In this document: positions 9,065-19,647 of the stretch, piece after piece
Layout: each line of letters starts with the position of its first letter
Position numbering within the stretch: position 1 is the first letter of the stretch
From: Bacteriovoracaceae bacterium
GTDB taxonomy: Bacteria > Bdellovibrionota > Bacteriovoracia > Bacteriovoracales > Bacteriovoracaceae
DNA length: 64,000 nucleotides
Direction: 5' to 3'
Assembly: GCA_021737405.1 (NCBI GenBank)
Contig: JAIPEG010000004.1
Location: forward strand, 62,001 to 126,000
The notes under the pieces: generated by a model
Told to the model about the DNA's origin: nothing
Seen by the model: only the letters and a program-made list of their open reading frames with translations
Database searches by the model: none
Position numbers and translations under genes: made by a program

Positions 9065-11263
9065 TTGTTTCAATCGTTAGATTTTTCACATGAGCGCGAC
9101 CTGACTATTGATGATGTTATTCGTCGTGTTGAGTCCTATTATCCTGATGCCGACTTTGATTTAATGAGAAGGGCTTATGCCTTGGCAGAGAGAGCTCACA
9201 CAGGACAAAAGAGAAGTTCTGGTGAAGAATATATTATTCATCCTCTGAATGTTGCGGCGACACTCGTAAAACTAAGAATGGATGCTGATTCCATCATGGC
9301 AGGTTTTCTTCACGATACCATTGAGGACTGTGACGTTAAGCCAGAGGAAATTGAGGATGAAGTAAATCCAGCTGTGGCGCAGCTGGTTGTTGGCTTAACG
9401 AAAATCTCAAAAATCAATTTTAAATCTAAAGAAGAAGGCCAGGCCGAAAACTTTCGTAAGATGGTTGTCGCTATGGCCAAGGATATTAGGGTTGTCATTG
9501 TTAAGTTGGCAGATCGCATGCATAACATGCGAACCCTTCAATATGTATCAGATGAAAAGCAAAAGAAAATTGCGCAGGAAACACTCGATATTTACGTTCC
9601 TCTAGCAAGTCGCTTGGGTATTAATTCGGTCAAATCAGAGCTTGAAGACCTTTGCTTGAGGTTTATGCATCCTGATATCTATTATCGTCTTGCTGAGAAA
9701 GTGGCGATGAAAAAGTCAGAAAGAGATGCTTATATAAATGACACTTTAGAGGTTGTGGCCGAAAACCTTTTGGATCATGGTCTAAAGTCTGAGATCAAGG
9801 GGCGCCCGAAGCATTTTTATTCTATTTATAAGAAAATGACAGCAAGGGGAGTCGACTTTGAACAAATCCACGATATTCTTGCTTTTAGAGTCATCGTAGA
9901 AAATATTACGGAATGTTATAAAGGCCTTGGCATCATCCACTCTGCTTTTACTCCGATACCTGGTCGCTTTAAAGATTACATAGCTATTCCAAAAGTGAAT
10001 GGTTACCAGTCGTTACACACAATGGTGATAGGGCCTAAGGCCGAGCGAATTGAAATTCAAATAAGAACAGACGAAATGGACGAGGTTGCTGAAACTGGTG
10101 TTGCCGCTCACTGGAAATATAAAGAGGGTATCCATTCTGGGAAAACGAAGCTCGATTGGGTTGAGCAGTTATTAGAATTTAATCAAAATGTTTCCAATAA
10201 TTCAGAGTTCATGGATGTTGTAAAAAATGACCTGGATGTTGGAGGTGTTTTTGTTTTTACTCCTAAGGGAGATGTGTTTGAACTTCGCCATGGGGCAACA
10301 CCTTTAGACTTTGCCTTTGGTGTGCATACTGAAGTCGGTAGCCGCTGTGTTGGGGCCAAGGTAAATGGAAAGATGGTTCCTCTAAGATACACTTTGAAGT
10401 CTGGTGATACGGTAGAAGTTCTTACCAGTAAAAATCAGACGCCGAGTAAAGATTGGCTAAGCATTGTTCGCTCCTCGAGAGCAAAAACTAAAATTAAGCA
10501 GTATCTCCTAAAAGTAGAAAGAGATAATCATAAAGAAATTGGTAAAGATATTCTTGAAAAAGCTTTTCGCTCTTATGACACGTCCATTAAGTCTTTAGCT
10601 AAAACAGGTGAATTGGATAAGGTGTATCAGGTCTTAGGCTGTTCTAATGTCGATGAATTGTATATTAATCTTGGCTCTGGTAAAAACTCAGTTACACAGG
10701 CCCTAAGAGCAGTCCCTTCTTTAAAGAAGAAAATTGTTGAAATCGAAACTGATCGTGATGAAAAACTCGCTAAAATTGATCAATATTCACAAAAGTTAAA
10801 TCAAGCTGCTAGAAGAAAGTCCCATAAAGATAATGCCGTTATCGTTGATGGTTTAGATGATATTGTCGTTAGAATTGCCCGTTGTTGTAACCCTATACCT
10901 GGAGACCCCATAAAGGGTTATATAACTCGAGGTCGTGGAATAACTGTGCATACCGTACTTTGTACGCGAATGGATCAAGCGGAAATGAATAGAGATGTTA
11001 GAGTAGAGTGGAACCCTGACTTTAGCTTCAAGCACCCCGTTAATGTAAGAGTTATTACTCATGATAAACCGGGGATTTTGTCGACAATTTCTAAGACCAT
11101 CAATAGTACAGGGGTCAATATACGCTCTGCTCTTGCAAAGTCTCTTCCCGACAGAAAGGGATCTTTTATTTTTGAGGTTGAGGTGAAAGATTACTCTGAA
11201 CTTCTTAAAACAATTGCTTCAATTGAAAGCCATGAAGAAGTTATCTCTGTTAACAGAGTCTAA
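9065..11263 (+). CDS. bifunctional (p)ppGpp synthetase/hydrolase RelA/SpoT
   Basis: HD domain HDTIEDC, synthetase domain, TGS and ACT domains; TTG start. Confidence 0.95.
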   Translation: MFQSLDFSHERDLTIDDVIRRVESYYPDADFDLMRRAYALAERAHTGQKRSSGEEYIIHPLNVAATLVKLRMDADSIMAGFLHDTIEDCDVKPEEIEDEVNPAVAQLVVGLTKISKINFKSKEEGQAENFRKMVVAMAKDIRVVIVKLADRMHNMRTLQYVSDEKQKKIAQETLDIYVPLASRLGINSVKSELEDLCLRFMHPDIYYRLAEKVAMKKSERDAYINDTLEVVAENLLDHGLKSEIKGRPKHFYSIYKKMTARGVDFEQIHDILAFRVIVENITECYKGLGIIHSAFTPIPGRFKDYIAIPKVNGYQSLHTMVIGPKAERIEIQIRTDEMDEVAETGVAAHWKYKEGIHSGKTKLDWVEQLLEFNQNVSNNSEFMDVVKNDLDVGGVFVFTPKGDVFELRHGATPLDFAFGVHTEVGSRCVGAKVNGKMVPLRYTLKSGDTVEVLTSKNQTPSKDWLSIVRSSRAKTKIKQYLLKVERDNHKEIGKDILEKAFRSYDTSIKSLAKTGELDKVYQVLGCSNVDELYINLGSGKNSVTQALRAVPSLKKKIVEIETDRDEKLAKIDQYSQKLNQAARRKSHKDNAVIVDGLDDIVVRIARCCNPIPGDPIKGYITRGRGITVHTVLCTRMDQAEMNRDVRVEWNPDFSFKHPVNVRVITHDKPGILSTISKTINSTGVNIRSALAKSLPDRKGSFIFEVEVKDYSELLKTIASIESHEEVISVNRV

Positions 11264-11916
11264 ATCGTTAGGCTCTCAGACTCACTATCCCAGATCATAA
11301 GGAAGGCATAGGTTCTTATGAACTTATAGACTTCAGTATAGAGGATCTTTAAGTTTCGCCACTCCGAATAGTCTGTTTCAAAGCCAGAATAGAAAATTTC
11401 ATAAGGGTCGTCTTCAGTAAGGATTTTATTAAAGATCACCTTAATGCGAGGAATATGATAGTCGTGACTGATGACAAGAACTTCTTTAAAACCCTTTTTT
11501 TGTCTTAAATATCGCAAGGTAGATAGGCAGTTCTCAACAGTATTTCTAGCGAAGTAATCAATCTCTAATAAATTACCATCAATTTCATTACCTAGCTGTA
11601 GAGGGTTAAGAAGGGTTTCTACAGAGTTCTTGTTGTAGACACCTGTAATGAAAATATTAGATTGGTTGAATTTTTTAGCAAGCTTTATTCCGTAAGGAAT
11701 TCTTCCATTGTCACCAGTAAAGATGACGATCAAATCAGGAGAGGTCTTGAAGAACTTTTGTTCAGTCTTCTTATTTTCATTATCGCTAAGAAGAATAAAG
11801 AAGTAGCCCGAAATAATATAAATGAAAATTGAAGAAAACAGGTAGAGAAAGCCGTTTTTTAAGTAACGGCTTGTCCGAGTCTCTTTGGTTTCAAAGATAT
11901 ACTTTGAGCTAAACAT
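11260..11916 (-). CDS. YdcF/DUF218-like protein
   Basis: Transmembrane N-terminus; FTGDNGRIPYGIKLA, NTVENC, VISHDYHIPR pattern. Confidence 0.75.
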   Translation of the reverse strand: MFSSKYIFETKETRTSRYLKNGFLYLFSSIFIYIISGYFFILLSDNENKKTEQKFFKTSPDLIVIFTGDNGRIPYGIKLAKKFNQSNIFITGVYNKNSVETLLNPLQLGNEIDGNLLEIDYFARNTVENCLSTLRYLRQKKGFKEVLVISHDYHIPRIKVIFNKILTEDDPYEIFYSGFETDYSEWRNLKILYTEVYKFIRTYAFLMIWDSESESLTI

Positions 11917-11919
11917 CTC

Positions 11920-12297
11920 TTATCTTGCTGCGATTACTTCAATTTCTACCAAGGCACCTTTTGGTAAGGCCGGTACCTGGACACAGCTTCTTGCAGGATA
12001 GGGTTCAGAAAAGTATTGAGTATATACCTCGTTTACTTCTCCAAAATTAGCAAGATCAGTTACGAAAATTGAAGTCTTAATAATATTTTCTCTATTTAGA
12101 TCTTGAGATTTTAGGAGCCCATCAATGTTTTTCATGATTTGATCAAGTTGAGGTCTGAAACCATCAGGCATGGTCATTGTTGTTGGGTTTAGGCCAATTT
12201 GACCTGAAAAGTAATAAGTACCCTGATACTCAACACCTTGTGAGTAAGTTCCAACTGCTTCTGGGGCGAGATCTGTTTTAATAATAGTTTTGTTCAT
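11920..12297 (-). CDS. RidA family (YjgF/UK114) deaminase
   Basis: YSQGVEYQGTYYFSGQIGLNP and ARSCVQVPALPKGALVEIEVIA; start moved to MNKTIIKTD inside the longer track ORF (11920-12363). Confidence 0.9.
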   Translation of the reverse strand: MNKTIIKTDLAPEAVGTYSQGVEYQGTYYFSGQIGLNPTTMTMPDGFRPQLDQIMKNIDGLLKSQDLNRENIIKTSIFVTDLANFGEVNEVYTQYFSEPYPARSCVQVPALPKGALVEIEVIAAR

Positions 12298-12307
12298 TAT
12301 CTTTTCC

Positions 12308-14617
12308 TTAGTTACGATCTTGTTCTTCTGAAAGTAGGGCCGAGAGGTTACACATATTAACAATCTCTGAAACAGGTGCAGTTCTTTGAATAATGTTTAC
12401 GGTATTATTCATAGGAACAAGTAAGGGCCCAATTGCATTGGCATCAGTCAGCTGGCTAAGTAACTTGTAAGAGATATTGGCCGAGCTTAAGTTTGGAAAA
12501 ATAAGAATATCAGTATTTCCATTAAGAGTATGAAAATCAAAAAGCTTATCCAAGATATTCTTATTTACAGCAACGTCAGCTTGCATTTCTCCGTCAACAT
12601 TCATTTCGGGATATCTAGATTTTGTAATAGAGACCGCTTTCTTAACTTTTTTGGCCTCTGGAGAATTGTTAGAGCCAAAGTTAGAAAAACTTAAAAATGC
12701 AATTCTTGGCTCTCTTCTCATGAGATTGCGAAAGAGTTGGGCCGTGTTGGCCGCTGTCTCTGCCATATCTTCTGCGCTTGGATTGATTTGAGTGGTACAA
12801 TCTGCAAAGAAGAGAACGCGGTTCTTAAAGACTAAAATATAAATCCCACTGGCCTTGCTTCCTTCTTGAGTTCCTACAACATTGATAATGGGAAGAAGGT
12901 TAGAAGCGTAATCTAGAGTAGGTCCCGCGATAAAACAGTTCACTAGATTATTTTTAAGAAGCATTGAACCAAAATAATTTTCCTGCGCCATGAGGTCTTC
13001 TGCATGATAGAGAGAGACCCCACTTCTGTGTCTTTGAGCACAATATTGTCTATAGAAGTCATCAAAGTGAGAAGACTTATCTGGTTCAATTATTTCCAGA
13101 CTTTTTAAGCTCTCTGTTAAGCCTAAAGACTCCATCTTTGCTCTGATCTGTTTTTCATTTCCTAAAAGGATGGGCTCAATTCTTCCTTCTGAGAGTAGAA
13201 TTTTACTTGCTTGAAGAATACGAGTGTTTGATCCTTCGGCAAAGGCCATTCTTACCTTAGATTTTTTCTTGGTTACAAAAATACTCAAGCGATCCCTAAG
13301 TGATTTCATAAAGGAAGCAGTGGTGCCGAGTCTATTCTGTAGGTTGGCAGCATACTCATGAAGGTCCTTGATTTCCTTTCTGGCGACACCTGAGTCCATA
13401 GCGGCTTTTGCAACTGCTGGTGTAACAGTTGTTAAAACTCTTGAATCAAAGGGTTTTGGAATTATGTAGTTAGGACCAAAGGAGAAGTCTTCATTACCGT
13501 AGGCAAGGCGAACTTCTTCAGGAACTTCTTCCTTGGCAAGGGCGGCAATGGCCCTTACGGCAGCAATTTTCATTTCCTCATTAATTTTTCGAGCACTCAC
13601 ATCAAGTGCACCTCTAAAAATAAAAGGAAATCCTAAAACATTGTTTACTTGGTTAGGGAAGTCGCTTCTTCCAGTTGCTACGATAGCATCACTTCTAACT
13701 TCTGCTACTTCATGTGGGTAAATTTCAGGCTCTGGATTAGCCATGGCAAAGATGATTGGTCCAGGGGCCATGGTTTTTACCATCTCTTTGGTGAGAACAC
13801 CTCTTGCTGACACACCCATAAAAGCATCTGCACCTTTCATTGCATCTGCAAGAGTACGATTGGAAGTTTCTACCGCAAACTCTTCTTTGTATTTATTCAT
13901 GCCATCTGTTCGGCCCTTGTAGACAACTCCCTTAGAATCACACATCGTAAGGTTTTTATCTTTAACACCTAGGTTCTTAAAGAGACGGGCACAGGCCACA
14001 GCTGCAGCACCCGCTCCAGAGAAGACGACTTTGACTTGATCAATTTTTTTACCTGTTACTTCAAGTGCGTTTAGAAAACCGGCACTGGCGATAATCGCAG
14101 TTCCATGTTGATCATCATGGAAAACAGGAATATCCATTATTTCTTTTAATTGTTCTTCTACCTCAAAGCACTCAGGGGCTTTGATGTCTTCTAGATTGAT
14201 GCCACCAAAGGTTGGTTCTAGAGATTTAATGACTCTTACCATTCCCTCTACATCTGGTTCATCTATTTCAATATCAAAGACATCGATATCGGCAAATTTT
14301 TTAAAGAGAATACCTTTTCCTTCCATGACAGGTTTGCTGGCAAGGGGACCAATATTTCCAAGACCCAGAACTGCTGAACCATTTGAGATAACACCAACAA
14401 GATTTCCTTTAGCGGTATACTTATAAACAGTATCGGGATCTTTATGAATTTCTAAACACGGCCATGCAACACCAGGGCTATAGGCTTTTGCTAAATCTGA
14501 GCTACCAATTGTTGATTTTGTTGAAATGACTTCGAGTTTTCCTGGTCGTCCTTGGGAGTGATAATCCAGGGCCGCTTGTTTTTGAGCTTCTAGTTTATCT
14601 TTATCAGAATCAGACAT
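12308..14617 (-). CDS. maeB: NADP-dependent malic enzyme with C-terminal phosphotransacetylase-like domain
   Basis: [27 protein letters not shown] motifs plus PTA-like C-terminal half. Confidence 0.92.
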   Translation of the reverse strand: MSDSDKDKLEAQKQAALDYHSQGRPGKLEVISTKSTIGSSDLAKAYSPGVAWPCLEIHKDPDTVYKYTAKGNLVGVISNGSAVLGLGNIGPLASKPVMEGKGILFKKFADIDVFDIEIDEPDVEGMVRVIKSLEPTFGGINLEDIKAPECFEVEEQLKEIMDIPVFHDDQHGTAIIASAGFLNALEVTGKKIDQVKVVFSGAGAAAVACARLFKNLGVKDKNLTMCDSKGVVYKGRTDGMNKYKEEFAVETSNRTLADAMKGADAFMGVSARGVLTKEMVKTMAPGPIIFAMANPEPEIYPHEVAEVRSDAIVATGRSDFPNQVNNVLGFPFIFRGALDVSARKINEEMKIAAVRAIAALAKEEVPEEVRLAYGNEDFSFGPNYIIPKPFDSRVLTTVTPAVAKAAMDSGVARKEIKDLHEYAANLQNRLGTTASFMKSLRDRLSIFVTKKKSKVRMAFAEGSNTRILQASKILLSEGRIEPILLGNEKQIRAKMESLGLTESLKSLEIIEPDKSSHFDDFYRQYCAQRHRSGVSLYHAEDLMAQENYFGSMLLKNNLVNCFIAGPTLDYASNLLPIINVVGTQEGSKASGIYILVFKNRVLFFADCTTQINPSAEDMAETAANTAQLFRNLMRREPRIAFLSFSNFGSNNSPEAKKVKKAVSITKSRYPEMNVDGEMQADVAVNKNILDKLFDFHTLNGNTDILIFPNLSSANISYKLLSQLTDANAIGPLLVPMNNTVNIIQRTAPVSEIVNMCNLSALLSEEQDRN

Positions 14618-14718
14618 ATTTTATCCTTCGTTTTTAAATATTTTTAGCTACAGAGAATAACTGAATATTCGTAGGTTTACATGATGTTATGCTCTAAATT
14701 GACATTATTTGCGGTGCG

Positions 14719-16137
14719 CTATGGGGAGGATTTTTGCCTTGATAATTTATTCAGTCCAATGAGGACAAAAGAAGAGGTAAGGACGCCTATATAGAGTGAG
14801 TCTAGCTCTTTTATCCACTCGGTTGGTGCTAAAACTTGCCACAGAGTCATGGTAAAAGCAGCAAATAGACACGATGCCATAAAACTCTCATCACTAAACT
14901 TTCTTTTACTGAAGTGACCAATAAGGACTGGAAATAGTAGGCAGCCGGCAGAGTAGCTTCCAAGTGTTTTCCAAACGAGTTTAATATTTCCTTCAAAGAA
15001 GTTAGCAAAACTTAAACTTAGAACCCCTACAAAGATAACACCGATATAGTGAAAAATAGGGTTCTCTCTATTTCTCTCGTTAGAGAGGTCATAAGTTAGC
15101 GTGGTTCCGGCCAAAAAGAGATAGCTATCTAAGGTTGAAAGAATGGTGGCCAAAATTCCTGCGAGAAAAAAACCTCGAAGTCCGTTTGGAAGTAACTGGG
15201 TTGAGTAGTAGAGATAGGCTTCGCCTGCATTAGCTTGAGGCATTACGGCTTTTGCGTACATGGCCCCAAATGTTGTTGATAGGTCAAAGAGAATCCATAT
15301 GGCCGTTGAGAATAAAATGCCTTTTTTTGCCGTGATCGTATCTTTTGCAGCAAAACATCGTTGATAAAAGTTAGGATCTACCAAGGTGCTTAAAGCAATG
15401 AAGCCCCAGATAAGAGTTTGCAAGAGAGTTTCATCGCTTGTTAAAGAAAAGTAGTGAGGGGGAAGTGAGTTTTTAAGAAAGGAGATCCCTCCGAAAGTTG
15501 AGACACTAAAACCTATAACTAAAAATACTCCTGTGCACATAACAAAAAATTGGATCATGTCCGAGAGAACAATTGATCTTAGACCTCCCCATACTGAGTA
15601 GCTTAGTACACAAATTAAACCAAGTATCATTGAGGTATTTAATCCAAATCCTGAAAAGGATTTAATGAAAAGTCCTAGACTAATGACATAGGCGATAGGC
15701 AATACATTAAAGAAGTTGAAGATCGCGGCCACTTTTCCACTTTTTGGGCCAAACATTTTTTCGATTAAGTCTGGCAAGGTCACGGCCTTGTAAGAAGTGA
15801 TTTTATCCACCAAGAAAAGGGCAAAAATGAAATAAGCGATGTACCAAAAAACTCCTTGCGTGATGAAATTGTAAATACCTTTATTAAAGGCAATTTGAGT
15901 TACCCCAAAAATTCCGCCATACCATGTGGCAACGAGGGTTGCGATAAAAAAGGGTGTGGTGAGTCTTCGGCCCATAATCAAATGGTCGATTAGATCAAAT
16001 TGTTTTGTTTCTTTCTTTAAATGGAGACCTCCATAGAAAACGAAAGCAATCGTTATAACTAGAATAGAAAAGAATACAAGCCAGTCTAGCCAAGTAAGAA
16101 TGGAGAGGAGGTCGGGAGAGTTTTCAAAAAATGGCAT
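14719..16137 (-). CDS. sodium:solute symporter family protein
   Basis: Multi-TM; GLRSIVLSDMIQFFVM and ATILSTLDSYLFLAGT motifs. Confidence 0.85.
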   Translation of the reverse strand: MPFFENSPDLLSILTWLDWLVFFSILVITIAFVFYGGLHLKKETKQFDLIDHLIMGRRLTTPFFIATLVATWYGGIFGVTQIAFNKGIYNFITQGVFWYIAYFIFALFLVDKITSYKAVTLPDLIEKMFGPKSGKVAAIFNFFNVLPIAYVISLGLFIKSFSGFGLNTSMILGLICVLSYSVWGGLRSIVLSDMIQFFVMCTGVFLVIGFSVSTFGGISFLKNSLPPHYFSLTSDETLLQTLIWGFIALSTLVDPNFYQRCFAAKDTITAKKGILFSTAIWILFDLSTTFGAMYAKAVMPQANAGEAYLYYSTQLLPNGLRGFFLAGILATILSTLDSYLFLAGTTLTYDLSNERNRENPIFHYIGVIFVGVLSLSFANFFEGNIKLVWKTLGSYSAGCLLFPVLIGHFSKRKFSDESFMASCLFAAFTMTLWQVLAPTEWIKELDSLYIGVLTSSFVLIGLNKLSRQKSSP

Positions 16138-16523
16138 TGGAACTCCTTACGGTAGAATTAACTACATCAAGTTCAAAGGGTCGTGGGTTTTGTCCACCTC
16201 TCAGTCTTAAATGACTCCCCTGATTCCAAGCCTTAGTTTAGCTTATGTAGGACTACTGTCAATGAATGACTTCATTTAAAATCCTTAAAAGCTTTGGGGA
16301 CAAATCGTTACCAGTGTCATGGTGAAACCTAATGAATTGATTTTTGAACTTTCATAAATCGTTTTTAAATTCAGTACTTACAAGTCAATCCAACATAAAC
16401 TTTCAAGTGGTGATTGAAAGACTATTTGAGAGGCCAATAAATAGCATAGAAGCTTTAATAGGGGAGTTTTAAGCAATCTTGAGAGGGGATTGTTTTTGTA
16501 ACAACCATGGAAAAGGAGTTGCC

Positions 16524-17642
16524 ATGAATTCTAAATCACAGGGCCTATTATCTATTCTCCTATGTTCGATCGTTTTATCCGTTTCATGTGGAAAAAAAGA
16601 TTCTGCTTTTCAAAACGGATTTGAAGTCACTCAATCTTCAATTATTGTTGGTGGACTTGACTGGGAAGAGATAACAACCTTAAAGGCTCAAGGACCAGAA
16701 CGAGAGAACTCTTTTGGCGTGGCCCACGTGGATCTTCCCGCGATGGGATCAAGGTGCACGGGCTTCTTAATTGCACAAGATATTGTAATGACGAATCAAC
16801 ATTGTATTCCCTCCCCAACTTATGCGAGAGGAGTAACAGTTAGCTTTAATGTCGAAGAGGGAATTGAAAAGGGTCGTGAGGAGCGTTTTGATTGTAGTGA
16901 GTTCGTTGGAAATAACAAAGAACTCGACTTCGCTCTTCTTAGATGCAAGGGAAATCCGGGGCAAAAATATAAAGTTCTTACTCTCTCTGCTAGCGACATT
17001 GAATCAAATGATGAAGTGTATGTGATTCAGCAAAATTGTGATTACTATTCTACGAGGGATTGTTATTACACAAAGAAAATTAGTTTTGGGCAGGGGTATC
17101 TTAAAGATGGGAGTATAACCCACGACGCTGATACTCTTGGCGGCTCAAGTGGCTCACCTGTCTTTTCCCGCTTTACTCATGAGGTTGTCGGTATTCATCA
17201 TGCAGGCCTTGGAAATAATGGTCTTGGACGAGGTGTTGAAAATTATGCGGTACCAATGAGTAAGATTGTGACCTACATCGTTGCATCTTTTCCAGGAATC
17301 GCGTTAAACGGTCAAAGCACTCCAGTTAAAAACGATACTTTTGAAGGAGCGACAACTCTAACCTTGGACAAAGCTATAAAGGGAAATATCAGCTCTAAGG
17401 AAGATTTAGATTACTTTAAGATTACGTTATCTAAGTCACAGAGAATCTCTATTGTTCTAGATATCGATGGGTTAAGTGATTTAGATCTTTATGTCTACGG
17501 AGAGGACCAAAGTCTTCTAGCAAAAAGTGAAAGCTTGCGTAGTAAGGAATTAATCCAGGGAACCGCCCCTGCTGGGTCCTATTATATTCTTGTAAAGGGG
17601 TATAAAGGCGCTATGAGTGGATATAAGTTGAAAGTAGAATGA
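16524..17642 (+). CDS. secreted trypsin-like serine protease with pre-peptidase C-terminal (PPC)-like domain
   Basis: Lipoprotein-type signal, CTGFLIAQDIVMTNQHC, GGSSGSPVFS, then DLDYFKITLSKSQRISIVLDI...DLDLYVYG domain. Confidence 0.85.
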   Translation: MNSKSQGLLSILLCSIVLSVSCGKKDSAFQNGFEVTQSSIIVGGLDWEEITTLKAQGPERENSFGVAHVDLPAMGSRCTGFLIAQDIVMTNQHCIPSPTYARGVTVSFNVEEGIEKGREERFDCSEFVGNNKELDFALLRCKGNPGQKYKVLTLSASDIESNDEVYVIQQNCDYYSTRDCYYTKKISFGQGYLKDGSITHDADTLGGSSGSPVFSRFTHEVVGIHHAGLGNNGLGRGVENYAVPMSKIVTYIVASFPGIALNGQSTPVKNDTFEGATTLTLDKAIKGNISSKEDLDYFKITLSKSQRISIVLDIDGLSDLDLYVYGEDQSLLAKSESLRSKELIQGTAPAGSYYILVKGYKGAMSGYKLKVE

Positions 17643-17676
17643 ATTTTTTGAGGGGGCGGGGTTTTCCTGCCCTCTC

Positions 17677-18657
17677 TTATACGACTTCAGTAATAAACTG
17701 AAGAGTTCTCTCCTCACCCCAAAACATGAGCTTCTTATCAAGGGTCATGAACCCAACATGGCCACCTGTGGGGGTCATTTCAAGAAACAAGTTTTTATTG
17801 CGATAAGCTTTTCTTATCGGGAAGCATTCCTTTGTTAAAAATGGGTCATCTTTAGATTGGATGAGCAAGGTTGGAACTTTTACTTTATGAAGAACATTGA
17901 TAGCACTTGCCTCTTCATAATAGTGCTTAGCATTTTTAAAACCACTTGTCGGTGCAGTAATGAGGTCATCAAAATCGTAAAAATCTTTACAGTTTTTAAT
18001 CTGCTCAGGATCTATATCGAGTATGCCTAATTTTTGTTTCTCCATGGCCTTCTTTCTCATCGTGACAAGGAAGCTCTCTGAATAGAAGTTTCCAATCTGA
18101 CTGTCTTTTAGCTTATCGATACTTGAAGCGAGGTGAAGAGTGCCGGAGAAAACAGTGGCCGAAGATATTTCGCTTAACTTTTGTTCCTCAACGGTGGAAG
18201 CATAAAAAGCCGTTAAATTTCCTCCAAGACTAAAGCCTACGAGGTGAACATGATCATAAGATTTTTTATTTTTCATGTGCTTGATGACCTCGCTTAGGTC
18301 ATCGCAACTAGCGGCATGGTAGAAGTGGTCTTTTCGGTTAATTTCTCCCGAGCAACTTCGCATGTTCCAAGCAAGTACATCTACATTGGTGCTTTCACTA
18401 AGAAACTTCGCCATTCCCCTAATGTAGCCAGTATTTGAGCTACCTTCTAATCCATGTGAAAGAACAACTAAGCTCTTTGCTTGGTTATCTATATAATCAA
18501 TATCGATGAAGTCACCGTCTTCAAGTTCAATTCTTTCTCGGGTGAACTCGACTTCTTTCACTTTTCTAAAAAAATAGGGGTAAATCGTTTGAAAATGGCC
18601 ATTCGCCATAAATGCTGGGGCGCTGTAAGCTGATTCAACTATTGGCATATTCCTCAT
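17677..18657 (-). CDS. YheT-like alpha/beta hydrolase
   Basis: LSHGLEGSSNTGYIRG and HLVGFSLGGNLTAFYA. Confidence 0.85.
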   Translation of the reverse strand: MRNMPIVESAYSAPAFMANGHFQTIYPYFFRKVKEVEFTRERIELEDGDFIDIDYIDNQAKSLVVLSHGLEGSSNTGYIRGMAKFLSESTNVDVLAWNMRSCSGEINRKDHFYHAASCDDLSEVIKHMKNKKSYDHVHLVGFSLGGNLTAFYASTVEEQKLSEISSATVFSGTLHLASSIDKLKDSQIGNFYSESFLVTMRKKAMEKQKLGILDIDPEQIKNCKDFYDFDDLITAPTSGFKNAKHYYEEASAINVLHKVKVPTLLIQSKDDPFLTKECFPIRKAYRNKNLFLEMTPTGGHVGFMTLDKKLMFWGEERTLQFITEVV

Positions 18658-18745
18658 ACCTCCACTTTTTGCCTAGCTTTCATTTTCTCATAAATTGTAA
18701 TTGATTGCTTGTGGAAACTTATGACCTACGAATAGTGTTGGTGAC

Positions 18746-19084
18746 TTACTGCTTCATCTCTTTTTTAACCATTTCAATGGCCTCTTCTTCTTCAATACCT
18801 CTTTCTAGCAAGACGATGAGTTTTTCTTTAAAAATTTGTCGTCTCTTTTGACCTTCTTCAGAATAATCCCTCAAATCTTCCAATTTTATGGTTATGGTTG
18901 AACCACAGGTACAGTTTCTGTAGGCAAGTACACTTCTCTTAGGTCCTTGGGACAGGTCACCATGAGTTAAGGGAAGGGTTTGGTCAATAAATTCCTGATA
19001 GTTCGAAAAGATGCTTCCGCAGACTTTACATTCTTTTGGAAAAGCATTTTCAAATATTTTTCTGTCAGATGCTGATACTTTCAT
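18746..19084 (-). CDS. hypothetical protein with CxxC pairs
   Basis: ORF; CKVCGS and NCTCGS motifs. Confidence 0.6.
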   Translation of the reverse strand: MKVSASDRKIFENAFPKECKVCGSIFSNYQEFIDQTLPLTHGDLSQGPKRSVLAYRNCTCGSTITIKLEDLRDYSEEGQKRRQIFKEKLIVLLERGIEEEEAIEMVKKEMKQ

Positions 19085-19165
19085 GGAGACATTCTATCTT
19101 ATTGAAGTTTTTCCTTCAGCCGCTTTTTTTAGGATTAATAAATATTAACAATTGGTTAATGAAAG

Positions 19166-19272
19166 TTTGCAAATGTTAGGGTTTTTCTTACTTGTCTAAC
19201 TTGCAAAACCGCACGATTGTGCTAAATTAATTTTACTTAGAATAGATAGCCTCGCTATTTAACCTTCTAAGT
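19166..19272 (+). promoter_or_regulatory. two consecutive stem-loops in the leader upstream of the 81-aa ORF
   Basis: TTTGCAA..GTTAG/CTAAC.TTGCAAA (19166-19207) and ACTTAGAA..ATAGC-CTC-GCTAT..TTCTAAGT (19235-19272). Confidence 0.4.
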
Positions 19273-19372
19273 CAATTTCTTGCCCATATAACTTGAGTTA
19301 ATTAGGAGCCTAGGCCCTTAATAGAAGAGAGTGTCCACAGGAGTTGGGCCCTTATGAAAAGGAGGATTTCAA

Positions 19373-19618
19373 ATGGTAAACATGATGAATTTTGAAACGG
19401 AAGAGGACAAAAAAAGCCACCTTCAAAGCTTGAAGAATATCCCATCAATTAACCCAAGAGTTTATAATCAAGATGATGAATATAATCGCCTAGATTTTAT
19501 AAAACACTCGACGATGGGTGTTGGATTTGTTGAAGAAATTATTAGCGACTCAGAAATTAAAGTTTTCTTCGCCTCAGGAGTGACTACTTTGCCACAGAAA
19601 AAGTATTTGAATAATTAA
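19373..19618 (+). CDS. small protein with Tudor-like (HxxxGxGxV) segment
   Basis: AAAAGGAGG SD; FIKHSTMGVGFVEEIISDSEIKVFFASGVTTLPQKK. Confidence 0.7.
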   Translation: MVNMMNFETEEDKKSHLQSLKNIPSINPRVYNQDDEYNRLDFIKHSTMGVGFVEEIISDSEIKVFFASGVTTLPQKKYLNN

Positions 19619-19621
19619 AGA

Positions 19622-19645
19622 GAAGGCCCCATAAAATGGGGCTTT
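19622..19645 (+). terminator. intrinsic terminator
   Basis: AAGGCCCCATAAAATGGGGCTTTG hairpin directly after the ORF. Confidence 0.7.
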
Positions 19646-19647
19646 GT

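Noticed and set aside
9310-11062. Antisense ORFs within rel/spoT (9310-9528, 10183-10392, 10853-11062)
   Set aside because: Fully contained in a confidently identified gene, no domain support.
12297-12363. Apparent 5' overlap of RidA and malic enzyme ORFs
   Set aside because: Disappears when RidA starts at the MNKTIIKTD methionine (12297).
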